Source: Gemmata palustris
GTDB taxonomy: Bacteria; Planctomycetota; Planctomycetia; Gemmatales; Gemmataceae
NCBI RefSeq assembly: GCF_017939745.1
Contig: NZ_JAGKQQ010000001.1
Span: forward strand, 2,976,001-3,040,000
Reading direction: 5' to 3'
DNA: 64,000 bases
Part shown: positions 1 to 13,199 of the stretch, one piece after another
How the letters are laid out: every line of letters starts with the position of its first letter
Position numbering within the stretch: the first letter of the stretch is position 1
Notes under the pieces: model-generated
The model's database searches: none
What the model saw: only the letters and a program-made list of their open reading frames with translations
Told to the model about the DNA's origin: nothing
Program-made: the position numbers and the translations under genes

Positions 1-21
1 TTCACCACTCGGGAGTTCCTC

Positions 22-1041
22 ATGCAACTCGGGATGATCGGTCTGGGTCGAATGGGGGCCAACATGGTTCGCCGGCTCATGCGCAACAAGCACGAGTGCG
101 TCGTGTTCGACATGCACCCCGAAGCCGTGCAAGCGCTGGTCAAAGACGGCGCCGTCGGTGCCGCGTCGCTCGACGAATTGGTCAAGAAGCTCGCCAAACC
201 GCGGGCGATCTGGCTCATGGTCCCCGCCGCCATCGTCGATCGCGCACTGGCCGACCTCACCTCGCGCCTCGATCCGGGCGACATCGTGATTGATGGCGGG
301 AACTCCTACTACGTGGACGACATTCGCCGGGCCAAGGAACTGAGTGCGAAGGGGTTGCACTACGTCGATGTGGGGACGAGCGGCGGCGTGTTCGGGCTGG
401 AGCGCGGGTACTGCCAGATGATCGGCGGCGAACCCGCGGTCGTAAAGCACCTGGACCCGATCTTCGCCACGCTCGCTCCGCCAATTGATTCGGCCCCGCG
501 CACACCGGGGAAGGAGGGACCGACGCGCCCCGCCGAACACGGCTACTTGCACTGCGGACCGAACGGGGCCGGGCACTTCGTCAAAATGGTTCACAACGGC
601 ATCGAGTACGGGATCATGGCCGCCTATGCGGAGGGGATGAACATCCTCCGGCACGCGAACGTGGGCCGGCGCGAGCACGCGGCCGACGCGGAAACGACCC
701 CGCTCCGCGCTCCCGAACACTATCAGTACGATCTGAACGTGGCCGATATCGCGGAAGTGTGGCGCCGCGGGAGCGTCGTCTCGTCCTGGCTGCTCGATCT
801 GACCGCCCAGGCGCTAGGATCGGACCCGGACCTCGCGAGTTTCGCCGGCCGGGTGTCGGACTCCGGCGAGGGGCGCTGGACCGTTGCCGCGGCAATCGAC
901 GAGGGCGTTCCGGCCCCGGTGCTGACCGCAGCGCTGTTCGAGCGCTTCTCCTCGCGCGGCGAGGACGAGTACGCGAACCGGTTGCTGTCCGCGATGCGGC
1001 ACGCTTTTGGCGGGCACCACGAGAAGCCCGCGGCGCAGTAG
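22..1041 (+). CDS. gnd: 6-phosphogluconate dehydrogenase, decarboxylating (short form)
   Basis: Predicted to oxidise and decarboxylate 6-phosphogluconate to ribulose 5-phosphate in the cytoplasmic pentose-phosphate pathway. The N-terminus carries a Rossmann dinucleotide site ([14 protein letters not shown], about residues 7-20). The middle has the family signature [20 protein letters not shown], and [20 protein letters not shown] holds the catalytic lysine region. At 339 aa it belongs to the short YqeC/GntZ-type class, not the 470-aa class. The ATG at 22 is preceded by GGGAG with normal spacing. Phosphoglucomutase follows on the same strand after a strong hairpin, so the two are probably separate transcripts. 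Whether NAD or NADP is used cannot be read from the sequence. Confidence 0.93.
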   Translation: MQLGMIGLGRMGANMVRRLMRNKHECVVFDMHPEAVQALVKDGAVGAASLDELVKKLAKPRAIWLMVPAAIVDRALADLTSRLDPGDIVIDGGNSYYVDDIRRAKELSAKGLHYVDVGTSGGVFGLERGYCQMIGGEPAVVKHLDPIFATLAPPIDSAPRTPGKEGPTRPAEHGYLHCGPNGAGHFVKMVHNGIEYGIMAAYAEGMNILRHANVGRREHAADAETTPLRAPEHYQYDLNVADIAEVWRRGSVVSSWLLDLTAQALGSDPDLASFAGRVSDSGEGRWTVAAAIDEGVPAPVLTAALFERFSSRGEDEYANRLLSAMRHAFGGHHEKPAAQ

Positions 1042-1080
1042 TCGCGCGGCCCTCTGGAACCGGCGGTCCTGCGTGCCACA

Positions 1081-1127
1081 CGAATCCGTCGGCACGCGGG
1101 AATACGGTTCGCGTGCCGACGGATTCG
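1081..1127 (+). terminator. Perfect 18-bp inverted repeat after gnd
   Basis: Arms 1081-1098 and 1110-1127 are exact reverse complements (CGAATCCGTCGGCACGCG and its complement) around an 11-nt loop. There is no T-tract on either side, so it may be a terminator of non-canonical type or an RNA-stabilising stem. It lies 40 bp after the gnd stop. Confidence 0.55.
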
Positions 1128-1280
1128 GGCCAAAATGTGCTCCGAAATATTACCCACCCGGTTCGGTCTCCCCGTGACGGCGCGATTCGCCGACACGCGG
1201 CCGAAATCGGAAGTGCGGAACCGCGTGCCGTTGATTGAATGAATTGGAACTGTGTTCGCGACCACATTCGAGATGATCCG

Positions 1281-2921
1281 ATGCCGATCTCGCCGCTCGC
1301 CGGGAAGCCGGTCCCGAAAGAACTGCTCACCAACGTCGCCGCGCTGGAGCGAGAGTATTACGCCCACAAACCCGACCCGGGCGATCCCAACCAGCGGGTC
1401 GCGTTCGGCACGAGCGGGCACCGCGGCACGCCGGGCAACAACACGTTCACCGAAGCCCACATTCTCGCGATCTCGCAAGCCATCTGCGATTACCGCACGG
1501 CCCACGGGATCACCGGCCCACTGTTCATGGGCAAGGACACGCACGCGCTCTCCGCCGCGGCCCAGCGCACGGCCCTGGAGGTGCTCGCGGCCAACCGTGC
1601 CGAAACCGTCATTCAACAGCACGACGGCGTGACGCCGACGCCGGTGATCTCGCGGGCGATCCTCGTTCACAACCGCGGGCGCACAACGGGCCTCGCCGAC
1701 GGGATCGTGATTACGCCGTCGCACAACCCGCCCGAGGACGGCGGGTTCAAGTACAACCCGACCAACGGCGGACCGGCCGATACCGACGTCACGAAGTGGG
1801 TCCAGGACCGCGCGAACGAGCTCCTGCGCGGGAACAACGCGGGCGTGAAGCGCGTTCCGCCGCTGTCGGCCCTCACCGCAACGACCACGCGCCAGGACGA
1901 CTTCGTCCGCCCGTATGTGGACGACCTCCGAAACGTGATCGACATGGACGCGATTCGCGGGGCCAAGTTGAAGCTCGGCGTGGACCCACTCGGCGGAGCG
2001 GCCAGCGGGTACTGGGCGGTCATCAACGAAACTTACGGGCTGAACATCGAAGTCACGAACCCGGTGATCGACCCGACCTTCTCGTTCATGACCGCGGACC
2101 ACGACGGGAAGATCCGCATGGACTGCTCCAGTCCCTACGCGATGGCCCGGCTCGTCGAACTGAAGGACCGGTTCCGCGTCGCGTTCGCCAACGACCCGGA
2201 CTCCGACCGACACGGGATCGTCACGCCGTCCGCGGGGCTGATGAACCCGAACCATTACCTCGCGGTCGCGATCCGGTACCTGCTCACCCACCGACCCGGC
2301 TGGCGCGCGGATGCCGCGATCGGGAAGACGCTCGTCAGCAGCGGGTTGATCGACCGCGTGGTCCATTCGCTGGGCCGAAAGTTGTTGGAAGTGCCGGTCG
2401 GGTTCAAGTGGTTCGCGCCGGGGCTGTTCGATGGGTCCGTCGGATTCGGCGGCGAGGAAAGCGCGGGCGCCAGCTTCCTTCGGAAAGACGGCACCGTGTG
2501 GTCCACCGACAAGGACGGGCCGATTATGTGTTTACTCGCGGCCGAAATCACGGCCGTGACCGGGAAAGACCCGGGCGAGCACTTCGCGGAGATCGCGGCC
2601 GAGTTCGGGATGCCGAGCTACACCCGCATTGATGCCCCTGCCACACCGGAACAGAAGGCGAAACTCGCGAAACTCGCGCCCGAGAACGTGACCGCGGTGG
2701 AGCTGGCCGGCGATTCGATCACCGCAAAGTTGACCCGTGCCCCCGGAAACGATGCGGCAATCGGCGGGCTCAAAGTGGTGTCCGCGGGCGGCTGGTTCGC
2801 GGCCCGTCCGTCGGGCACCGAGAACGTCTACAAGGTGTACGCCGAGAGCTTCCGCAGCGCCGAACACCTCGACCGAATTGTCAGCGAAGCTCAGCAGATC
2901 GTCGCCGAGGCGCTCAAGTAG
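1281..2921 (+). CDS. pgm: Phosphoglucomutase (alpha-D-glucose phosphate-specific)
   Basis: Interconverts glucose 1-phosphate and glucose 6-phosphate. The phosphoserine loop [16 protein letters not shown] with NGGPAD is the family hallmark. The metal-binding loop [12 protein letters not shown], the sugar-binding [13 protein letters not shown] and the C-terminal phosphate-binding [17 protein letters not shown] are all present. The length, about 546 aa, matches the E. coli Pgm type. I place the start at the ATG at 1281 ([16 protein letters not shown]), because this aligns with the usual N-terminus; the frame opens 42 bp upstream at 1239. It is convergent with the S9 peptidase gene downstream. 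Confidence 0.95.
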   Translation: MPISPLAGKPVPKELLTNVAALEREYYAHKPDPGDPNQRVAFGTSGHRGTPGNNTFTEAHILAISQAICDYRTAHGITGPLFMGKDTHALSAAAQRTALEVLAANRAETVIQQHDGVTPTPVISRAILVHNRGRTTGLADGIVITPSHNPPEDGGFKYNPTNGGPADTDVTKWVQDRANELLRGNNAGVKRVPPLSALTATTTRQDDFVRPYVDDLRNVIDMDAIRGAKLKLGVDPLGGAASGYWAVINETYGLNIEVTNPVIDPTFSFMTADHDGKIRMDCSSPYAMARLVELKDRFRVAFANDPDSDRHGIVTPSAGLMNPNHYLAVAIRYLLTHRPGWRADAAIGKTLVSSGLIDRVVHSLGRKLLEVPVGFKWFAPGLFDGSVGFGGEESAGASFLRKDGTVWSTDKDGPIMCLLAAEITAVTGKDPGEHFAEIAAEFGMPSYTRIDAPATPEQKAKLAKLAPENVTAVELAGDSITAKLTRAPGNDAAIGGLKVVSAGGWFAARPSGTENVYKVYAESFRSAEHLDRIVSEAQQIVAEALK

Positions 2922-2948
2922 ATGGAATCGCGTTCGGTTTCGTGGTAA

Positions 2949-2972
2949 CGAGCCGCGACCGCAAGGGAGCGG
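2949..2972. repeat. Dispersed palindromic repeat (CGAGCCGCGACCGCAAGGGA family)
   Basis: One full copy of a 24-bp element found repeatedly in intergenic spaces of this window: 23055-23078, 30652-30675, 30736-30759, 35456-35591, 55376-55431 and 61888-62050, in both orientations. It behaves like a REP-type element and is not seen inside recognisable genes. Confidence 0.75.
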
Positions 2973-3009
2973 GGAATGGCTACCCCACGACCGAGATTAC
3001 CCAAACAGG

Positions 3010-3048
3010 CCGCGCCCCAAGAGAGGCACAGTCTCTCTTGGGGCGCGG
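3010..3048. terminator. Bidirectional hairpin between convergent genes
   Basis: A perfect 16-bp stem: CCGCGCCCCAAGAGAG at 3010-3025 pairs with 3033-3048 around a 7-nt loop. It sits between the stop codons of pgm (+) and the S9 peptidase (-), where it could end transcription from both sides. Neither flank has a long T-run. Confidence 0.6.
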
Positions 3049-3084
3049 TATGTTACACACAAGAAACCAGACTAAATTCGTCGA

Positions 3085-6051
3085 TTACGGCTTGGGGCGC
3101 GCCTTCAGGTGGTCTTCCATCTTCAGGTGCGGGACGCCCTCCGCCCACCAGTCCGGGGCCGGCTTACCCATGAGGTGGTGATCGAAGAACTCGCGCATCC
3201 GGATCGCGTAGTCCGTGCGGTTCTCCGGCTTCGCCAATCCGTGGTTCTCACCCTTGTACTGCAACATCACCACCGGCTTCTGAAGCCGGCGCAGCGTGTT
3301 GTAGTATTCCACCCCCTGTGTGAAATCGACCGCGCCGTCCTTGTCGTTGTGCAACAGGAGGAGCGGCGTCTTCACGTTCTTCGCGTGGTACACGGGCGAG
3401 TTACGAATGTACGCCTCCTGGAGATCCCAGTACCCGCCCGTGAACCGCCCCTGGCTGCTCTCGAAGATCGGCTGGTTCGCCATGCCCGCGTTCCAGTACA
3501 CGCTGCTGTACATGCTCACGAGGTCGGTGAGCGCGGCCCCCGCGATCGCGCACTTGAAGCGGTTCGTCTGCGTCACCAGGAACGCGGTCTGGTACCCGCC
3601 CCACGAGTGCCCGTGCAGCGCCACCTTGTCACCGTCCACGACGCCCGACGCGACGGCCGCGTCCAGCGCGGGCAGAATGCACTCGGTCGCGGACACCCCC
3701 GGATCGTTCAGCCGGTAGGTGATGTCCGGCATCAGCACCGCGTAGCCGGCCGACGTGTAGATCGAGCCGATCGCCCCGGCGCTCGGCGGCTGGTAGCGGT
3801 GAATGCCATCGGACAGTTTCTCGTAGATGTACACGATGGTCGGGTACTTCTTGCCTGGTTCGTAGTCGGCCGGCAGGAACAGCGCGCCCTGGAGCTTCTT
3901 CCCGCCCACGCCCTTGTACTCGACCAGTTTCGTCCCCGCGGACCACTTGTACTCTTTCTGTTGCGGGTTCGCGTCCGTGACCTTCTTCGCGCTCTTGAAC
4001 GTTCCGTCCGCGAGGTAGAAGTCGGGGTAGTCCACGGTGGTCTGCCGGCTGAACACGAACGTGTCCGCCTTGCGCGCTTTGAGCTGCACTCCGTAAGCAC
4101 AATCGTCCCACAGCAGCACGTTCGCGCCGGGCTTCGACGGGTCGATGCGAGCGAACCCGCTCTTCTTCGTCCACTCGCCGTACATCGACGTGTACACGGG
4201 CCGCGTGAGATCGGTACCGGGCTTGGGCTCGGCTTCAAACTGGTTCAACCCGCGGTAGCGAATACCGTCTTTCTTGCCGTTCTCGGTGAGGCTCGTGCCG
4301 CCGGTACCGTCAACGCTCACGCGCCAAATGTCCCAGCCGTCGGAAAGCAAAACGAACTTCCCGTCGCGGCTCCAGCCGAACGCGGGTGTGGCCGGCTTGT
4401 CGAAGTTGTGGTCGTCGTCCGCATCGACGAACGACGTGCCGACCTTCTCGGTCACGTTCGTGCTCTTCGCCGCGGCCATGTCGTAGACGTGGTAGTGGCC
4501 GTCCTTGTAGTAAAGGAAGTGCGTGCCCACCGGGGACGGGTTCGCACTCGCACCGCCAAAGAACAGGCTAACGAGCTTCTCTGCTGCTTTCGTCTTCGCT
4601 CCGGTCTTCGGGTCGATCACGTACACGTCGGTGTAGAGCTTGCCGTTCAGGTAGCTCATGTACTCATACGGCTTCGAGTCGCGCGCGATCGCGTACTTCT
4701 GTTTCGCGGCCAGCGACACCTGCTTCAGTTCGTCGGTCGCGAGGCGCACGAACTTCTTGTCCTTCGTCCAGTACGCCGCGCTGTAGGTCACGATGCGGTC
4801 GCTGCTGGCCTGCTTTTCCTGCATCGGTTGGAGGCGCTCGTCCTTCCAGTGCCACACCACGAGGTCCGGCTTGGCGCCGTCGCCCGCGCCGCCCGCTGCG
4901 GGCGCCTTTTTGCCCTTCTTGCTATCATCCTTCGGATCGACCTTCGCTTCGGTTTTCATCTCCTTCGGCGCCGGGGCGACTTCACCCTTCTTCTTCCGCA
5001 CCGTGATGCTGAAACTGAAGCCGTCGAGTGCATCGGTCCACGCAGCCGACCCGGTAATCCCCATGTCCTTCGGGAAGTCCTTGTCGTCCTTCGGGTCGTA
5101 GGTCGTCTTCGTCGGCTTCGCGCCGAGGTCGGTGAAGCCGATCACGCTGATCCACTTCGCCTCGTACCCCGGGTCGTCGGTAACCTTCGTGACGGTAAAC
5201 GCGGTCGCGTCCTCGTTCCAGGTCAAGCCGCGGTAGGCCGCCTTGCCCGATTCGATCAGGTGTACCGCCCCCGTCTTCATGTCGCGCAGGTGAACGCCGT
5301 TCCCGATCTGCCCCGTGGCGTCGATCACGGTAATTAACCACGCGCCCGCTTTATCGAACTCGAAATCCGCGACGTTACCCAGCACAAGATCCGTACCCGA
5401 CGCGAGTTCGCGCAGCACGAGATCGGAACCCAAATGCGCGGCCGAAACGCCGGGGCCGGGCGGCGCGGCGGACGGTTCCGCGACTTTGCGGTACGCGACA
5501 TGCGACGCGGTCTCGCCGTTGAAGCGGAAAGACGCAGCGCCCTCGATCTCGGTCTTCTCACCGCTGGCCAGATTCACGAACACGACCTTCCCCTTCGGGC
5601 GCGCGGCACCGGCGGCCGCACCGCCCTTCGGAGTGACCGGTGTGTACGTGAACGCGAACCACTTGCTATCGAGGGAGAACTGGAGCGCCCCGAACCCGGA
5701 GCCACCGGGGAACTTGGTCTCCTTGCCGTCACCGGTGTTGCGCAGGATCAGTTCGGTCTCGCCCTCATTTGCCCCGACGCGGTGAGCGAACCATTTGCCG
5801 TCCGGCGACAGCGCGACCCCGCGAACGGAGCGCCAGACCTCCACATCGGCGAGCGTGAGGGGCTTCTTGCCGGCCGGCGCGGTTGCATTTTTGGCTTTGA
5901 GATCGTCGAGCTTCTTCTTGAGCTCGGCGATCTGCTTTTCGACTTCCGCGACCTGTTGCTCGCGGGTTTTCGGCGGGTCTTCGGCGCGGATGACGGCAAC
6001 GAATCCGCCAACGAGCACGAGCGCCGCGAGTCCGCGGCGCAGCAAAAACAT
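3085..6051 (-). CDS. Secreted S9-family (prolyl oligopeptidase-like) peptidase
   Basis: About 988 aa. The start is placed at the ATG at 6051 (MFLLRRGLAALVLVGGFVAV), which gives a clean signal peptide; the frame stays open upstream to 6201. A short coiled coil follows (EQQVAEVEKQIAELKKKLDD), then a WD40-like beta-propeller. The C-terminal alpha/beta-hydrolase domain carries nucleophile motif GHSWGGYQT, an acid in LLLHNDKDGAVDF and a histidine in YKGENHGLAK. This order (propeller, then S9 hydrolase) is that of dipeptidyl/acylaminoacyl peptidases. A low-complexity Lys-rich insert (EVAPAPKEMKTEAKVDPKDD and on) lies in the propeller. Likely an exported or periplasmic peptidase; its substrate is unknown. 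Confidence 0.9.
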   Translation of the reverse strand: MFLLRRGLAALVLVGGFVAVIRAEDPPKTREQQVAEVEKQIAELKKKLDDLKAKNATAPAGKKPLTLADVEVWRSVRGVALSPDGKWFAHRVGANEGETELILRNTGDGKETKFPGGSGFGALQFSLDSKWFAFTYTPVTPKGGAAAGAARPKGKVVFVNLASGEKTEIEGAASFRFNGETASHVAYRKVAEPSAAPPGPGVSAAHLGSDLVLRELASGTDLVLGNVADFEFDKAGAWLITVIDATGQIGNGVHLRDMKTGAVHLIESGKAAYRGLTWNEDATAFTVTKVTDDPGYEAKWISVIGFTDLGAKPTKTTYDPKDDKDFPKDMGITGSAAWTDALDGFSFSITVRKKKGEVAPAPKEMKTEAKVDPKDDSKKGKKAPAAGGAGDGAKPDLVVWHWKDERLQPMQEKQASSDRIVTYSAAYWTKDKKFVRLATDELKQVSLAAKQKYAIARDSKPYEYMSYLNGKLYTDVYVIDPKTGAKTKAAEKLVSLFFGGASANPSPVGTHFLYYKDGHYHVYDMAAAKSTNVTEKVGTSFVDADDDHNFDKPATPAFGWSRDGKFVLLSDGWDIWRVSVDGTGGTSLTENGKKDGIRYRGLNQFEAEPKPGTDLTRPVYTSMYGEWTKKSGFARIDPSKPGANVLLWDDCAYGVQLKARKADTFVFSRQTTVDYPDFYLADGTFKSAKKVTDANPQQKEYKWSAGTKLVEYKGVGGKKLQGALFLPADYEPGKKYPTIVYIYEKLSDGIHRYQPPSAGAIGSIYTSAGYAVLMPDITYRLNDPGVSATECILPALDAAVASGVVDGDKVALHGHSWGGYQTAFLVTQTNRFKCAIAGAALTDLVSMYSSVYWNAGMANQPIFESSQGRFTGGYWDLQEAYIRNSPVYHAKNVKTPLLLLHNDKDGAVDFTQGVEYYNTLRRLQKPVVMLQYKGENHGLAKPENRTDYAIRMREFFDHHLMGKPAPDWWAEGVPHLKMEDHLKARPKP

Positions 6052-6625
6052 GGAGCGGAACAAGGCCGGTCTCCGAGCGGGTGGGTGCCGGCCCGACCCG
6101 CGGACGGGAATGTCAGCGCCGAGTTCGTGGCGCGAGCGGGATCGTCCGTTCCGACGTGTGGCACCGGCGCGGCACCGGCAACCGGGGATTAAGTTACCCA
6201 TTTTACCAATTCACTATCGGCATGTCGAGAACTGACACGAACTGAATTGAGTGGCACATTCCCGGCGCATCAACCGCTCAGCAACAATTACGGATTGTCC
6301 GGTGGGTGATCGTAGCGACAGTCTGAAAACCACCGCCGTGAGTTCTACCGTCGTTGCGGGCCGAGCGCCGAATGAGCCAGCTCAGCAGAACGGCTGCCCC
6401 AACCAGAGCAGCCACAACAGACACGAAACCCAAGTGTTCCATGTTTCACCGTCTGTTCGATTTGATCGATGGGGCATGGCTCCCAAAGATCGACAAGACG
6501 AGCAGTCGAGCAAAAAACGCTATCAAAAATTTCGCTGAGGAAGCGGGCTTCTATTGAACCGGGATTTATTACAACGAAAATGAGAGTGTAGATGCGCGTG
6601 TTCGATGTGTTGTGTATAAATGCAA
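6052..6625. other. Intergenic region, no supported gene
   Basis: About 570 bp between the S9 peptidase start and the rRNA terminator. Short open frames on both strands (for example 6251-6538 and 6345-6644) show no recognisable protein features. The first 150 bp is the probable leader and promoter zone of the S9 gene. Confidence 0.5.
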
Positions 6626-6655
6626 AATCCCCACCAGTTCGCACTGGTGGGGATT
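6626..6655 (-). terminator. Rho-independent terminator of the rRNA operon
   Basis: A perfect 13-bp stem (AATCCCCACCAGT at 6626-6638 with 6643-6655) closed by the tetraloop TCGC. Read on the minus strand it is followed by TTTTGCATTTAT. It lies about 100 bp past the 3' end of 16S rRNA, where transcription from the right would end. Confidence 0.85.
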
Positions 6656-6663
6656 GATGTATC

Positions 6664-6697
6664 TTGTCAAGTTGTAAGCGAAAGCCGTCGGAGGTGG
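6664..6697 (-). other. 3' half of the pre-16S processing stem
   Basis: This segment is complementary in RNA to the 16S leader at 8424-8456. The exact core is 19 nt (CAAGTTGTAAGCGAAAGCC, 6668-6686; complement 8434-8452), with further pairing at the ends (TTG and GAGGTGG). Such flanking complementarity is the normal RNase III-type stem around precursor 16S rRNA. Confidence 0.8.
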
Positions 6698-6755
6698 TGA
6701 TATGCGATTCCCATGCTGCTCAAGGCGTGGGATCGTGTACTTGTTAACATCCTTA

Positions 6756-8247
<1,492 letters not shown>

Positions 8248-8423
8248 TATTACACCGCACCACTCTCGCGGCACGGATCTTGTTGAGTTCAACCTGCCGT
8301 TGCTCGGTCCGATAACTCAATTTCTGTGACTTACTCGATCTCCGGTCCACGACCCTTGCGGGCCGTACACCGGTTCTGAACTCGTCAGAGGTCTTGGGTT
8401 ATCGCCGAACAATCGGCTCTAAC

Positions 8424-8456
8424 CCACCTCTTTGGCTTTCGCTTACAACTTGTCAA
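8424..8456 (-). other. 5' half of the pre-16S processing stem
   Basis: Partner of 6664-6697. On the minus strand it reads TTGACAAGTTGTAAGCGAAA and continues GCC, ending GAGGTGG. It overlaps the 3' end of the boxA element at 8450-8462. Confidence 0.78.
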
Positions 8457-8462
8457 AGATCA
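8450..8462 (-). promoter_or_regulatory. boxA-like antitermination element before 16S
   Basis: Minus-strand TGATCTTTGACAA resembles the rRNA boxA consensus TGCTCTTTAACA. An identical 13-mer lies upstream of 23S (11796-11808). The position, about 200 nt before mature 16S and after 5S, fits a NusB/S10-dependent antitermination site that resets the polymerase in the spacer. Confidence 0.7.
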
Positions 8463-8518
8463 CCTGTCGATCCGCCGAAGCGAGTCAGACAGTTCACTCC
8501 AGAGAGTGTATTAAAGAC

Positions 8519-8542
8519 CGGCTCACTGACTAGAGGAGCCGA
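8519..8542 (-). other. Weak stem-loop in the 5S-16S spacer
   Basis: GGCTC and GAGCC arms (about 8520-8541) form a short hairpin. On the minus strand it is followed by GGTCTTTAAT, so it could act as a partial terminator between 5S and 16S. The stem is short and the T-run broken, so this is only a possibility. Confidence 0.3.
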
Positions 8543-8558
8543 TCTAAATTTCAAAAGA

Positions 8559-8665
8559 GCCGGCGATACCTACTCTCGCGCTGGACGCACTACCATCGGC
8601 CCCGAGCGTTTCACGGCCGTGTTCGGAATGGGAACGGGTGTTTCCGCTCGGGTATGGTCACCGGC
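8559..8665 (-). rRNA. rrf: 5S ribosomal RNA
   Basis: The minus strand reads GCCGGTGACCATACCCGAGC at its 5' end and closes with GAGAGTAGGTATCGCCGGC. The ends pair as the 5S helix I, and the internal CCATTCCGAACACGG is the typical loop region. The length is about 107 nt. It lies 135 bp downstream of the 23S 3' end on the same strand, and 16S follows. Confidence 0.93.
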
Positions 8666-8723
8666 AAGCTGCTTAAAATCTACTTTAAGACGCTTCGAGC
8701 GACTTGTAATCGCTCTATGTATC

Positions 8724-8759
8724 GATGTCAACGTGGTGAAGCAAGTAGTCGCATCGGTG
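8724..8759 (-). other. 3' half of the pre-23S processing stem
   Basis: The plus strand here (TGTCAACGTGGTGAAGCAAG and on to GCATCGGTG) matches the minus strand of the 23S leader at 11771-11801, with the exact core TGGTGAAGCAAGT. The two would pair in precursor RNA on either side of 23S. Confidence 0.65.
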
Positions 8760-8800
8760 TCCGAACAGAGTTCGTTGTGACACGAGCGAGAAAGGGAACA

Positions 8801-11545
<2,745 letters not shown>

Positions 11546-11770
11546 GCATTGTTCGCTCCCTCGCTACGTCACCGCACCGAGTCACGAACACTCTTCCAGC
11601 TAGAATCCTGTCCCCGAACCGCTGGGAAGCGGACCGGGGCTGACGACGATGTTGCCACTTTCTCTGCATTCTAAGGCTCGTGTCTTGTCTCTGTCGTACA
11701 CTCGCCACCACCCGCCCCGGCCGGCCCCCGCTCTCACGGGCACCAAACCAAGCACAAGCGGCACCGAGAA

Positions 11771-11801
11771 GATGCAACTAACTTGCTTCACCAAGTTGTC
11801 A
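11771..11801 (-). other. 5' half of the pre-23S processing stem
   Basis: Minus-strand TTGACAACTTGGTGAAGCAA, continuing through GTTAGTTGCATC, is complementary in RNA to the 23S trailer at 8724-8759. As with 16S, the stem begins inside the boxA element. Confidence 0.62.
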
Positions 11802-11808
11802 AAGATCA
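11796..11808 (-). promoter_or_regulatory. boxA-like antitermination element before 23S
   Basis: TGATCTTTGACAA on the minus strand is identical to the element before 16S and close to the bacterial rRNA boxA consensus. It lies about 250 nt upstream of mature 23S. Confidence 0.7.
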
Positions 11809-12020
11809 ATCACGCGGACCGTCACACGGCCCGCGATACTGGGCAACCCACCCTCCCCTCTCAGGAAGACCGGGCCACCCGAATGGCTCGCCCGCCCTGT
11901 CGAGCGATGCGAGCCTAAATTCCAACCGCACTCAACTCAGCCCAGTCACATTCGCCGCACCCACCCGGCCGCGATTCACCGCAACACTTGTTCGCGTTTC
12001 GGCCACATCACTGCAAGGAG

Positions 12021-12049
12021 AATGATATCAGCAGCAACCCGATCGTCAA
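12021..12049 (-). promoter_or_regulatory. Promoter P2 of the rRNA operon
   Basis: Minus-strand TTGACG (12049-12044), a 16-bp spacer and TATCAT (12027-12022) form a good sigma70-type promoter. Transcription would start near 12015 and run into the 23S leader. Confidence 0.6.
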
Positions 12050-12106
12050 CTCTTTTTCTTTCGCAACCCCTTGTCGGCGTTGCACTTACATCACTGCTGC
12101 AAGGAC

Positions 12107-12135
12107 AACTTACTGCCACCTTTGCCCGCCGTCAA
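12107..12135 (-). promoter_or_regulatory. Promoter P1 of the rRNA operon
   Basis: Minus-strand TTGACG (12135-12130), a 17-bp spacer and TAAGTT (12112-12107). It lies about 85 bp upstream of P2; tandem promoters are usual for rRNA operons. The -10 match is moderate. Confidence 0.45.
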
Positions 12136-12322
12136 CCTACCCGAAAAAACTTTCTTGCGGCACCAACCAAACCCTCTTTAAACTCAGCGATTCTTATCGC
12201 CACAATTCGCACTTTAGCGAAAAACAAATAAATCCCCGCCAACACAGCCTGGCGAATCGTCAACCCTATGACTCTACGGTCCCGATTCCGCAAGACCAAC
12301 ACTGACTTAAGATATTAGCATC

Positions 12323-12362
12323 AAAAAAGCGACCCAGGCCTCGTTGGGCCACTTGAAGTCGC
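12323..12362 (-). terminator. Possible terminator after the SET-domain gene
   Basis: Stem GCGAC (12329-12333) pairs with GTCGC (12358-12362), with an inner GGCC/GGGCC pairing. On the minus strand it is followed by TTTTTT (12328-12323). It would insulate the rRNA promoters from the upstream minus-strand gene. Confidence 0.5.
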
Positions 12363-12831
12363 CGGGCTAACATTTGCTAGCTTTTCCCGCCCCAGCGGGC
12401 GGTGCGAATAGAGCATCGGGCGGATGAGCCATCAGCTACACAACATTCGAGCCTTTTGGCACTCCTGCCACTCTCGCGGAACCTGAGCGATCGACTAACA
12501 TCGGCCAACAATCCGCGACTTCCAATTCCGACATTCACCAGTGAACGCATTTGCTCGCACTACCGATCGCGTCGCGTGAACGCAACGCCGGAAGTGCGAT
12601 CCGGTCCGTGCCGGATGTGGAACGAGGTGTTCCGCGTTCCGCGTCCATTTCGCTGGAAGAATGAGGTATAGGGACTTCCCGAGGGCTCGCCAAGATTGGC
12701 CCGCCCGTGATCCCCTCTCACCCCCACGACCTCGTTCCCAACCCTAATCGGTCGAGGGAGATGCGCGGCACTGATTACTTTTTCGCGATTCCGATCGGCC
12801 CGCCAGAAAAGCCGGCCCTCGGCCCAACAAT
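12363..12831. other. Intergenic region, no supported gene
   Basis: About 470 bp between the terminator-like stem and the SET-domain gene. Open frames here (such as 12402-12671) have no recognisable features and no ribosome-binding site. Confidence 0.5.
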
Positions 12832-13188
12832 TCACAGGTCGTCGTACCGGATCAGTAGCTCTTCACCCGCCGCGATGTCGCGCACCGCGAAGTAGTCGTA
12901 ATTGGCGTCGTGCGCCAGATTCGGGTCGTCCGAATCATTGAGGTACCACCCGACGCTCATCCGGTTCAGACACTTCGGCAAGAAACACTCGGTTTCGTAC
13001 CGTGTAACGAAGTTTTCTTTGACCTCGGCCGGCGCGTCGAGAGCGGCGAACTCCGCCCAGGACAGGCGCTGCACATCGTCTCCATCGAACAGTTCTTTGA
13101 GCACCGCCCCTTTCGGGATGTTCGTGACGGCGAACACGCCGACACCCGCCCCCGCAATGGTGGACGGCTTCAAGCGGAAGAACTGCAT
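12832..13188 (-). CDS. Small SET-domain protein
   Basis: 118 aa. The N-terminal GAGVGVFAVTNIPKGAVL matches the SET opening (G-x-G-v-f-A ... I-x-k-G). The C-terminal DSDDPNLAHDANYDYFAVRD followed by IAAGEELLIRYDD matches the cofactor- and Tyr-containing end of SET folds (N-x-x-x-P-N ... d-I-x-x-G-E-E-L-x-x-x-Y). These proteins transfer methyl groups from S-adenosylmethionine to lysine; the target is unknown. The first Asn of the usual NHS motif appears within LNDSDDPN. The ATG at 13188 is preferred to an upstream TTG because a TATAAT box sits just 6 bp before it. Confidence 0.7.
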   Translation of the reverse strand: MQFFRLKPSTIAGAGVGVFAVTNIPKGAVLKELFDGDDVQRLSWAEFAALDAPAEVKENFVTRYETECFLPKCLNRMSVGWYLNDSDDPNLAHDANYDYFAVRDIAAGEELLIRYDDL

Positions 13189-13193
13189 TGACA

Positions 13194-13199
13194 ATTATA
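13194..13199 (-). promoter_or_regulatory. TATAAT -10 box abutting the SET gene start
   Basis: Perfect minus-strand TATAAT at 13199-13194, 6 nt before the ATG at 13188. Transcription would begin at or next to the start codon, so the mRNA could be leaderless. No good -35 is seen 17 bp upstream (TCCCAT). Confidence 0.4.

Noticed and set aside
723-2366. Long minus-strand open frame opposite gnd and pgm
   Set aside because: It runs across two well-supported plus-strand genes and the translation is Arg/Val/Asp-rich without family features, as expected for the antisense frame in GC-rich DNA.
3109-5337. 742-codon plus-strand frame opposite the S9 peptidase
   Set aside because: Antisense shadow of a gene with clear catalytic motifs; the product has no recognisable domain.
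6251-6538. Small plus-strand frame between the S9 gene and the rRNA terminator
   Set aside because: No ribosome-binding site, no family features, and composition unlike the neighbouring genes.
8248-8800. Possible tRNA genes in the rRNA spacers
   Set aside because: I looked for cloverleaf arms and a GGTTCRA loop in the 5S-16S and 23S-5S spacers and in the 23S leader and saw none.
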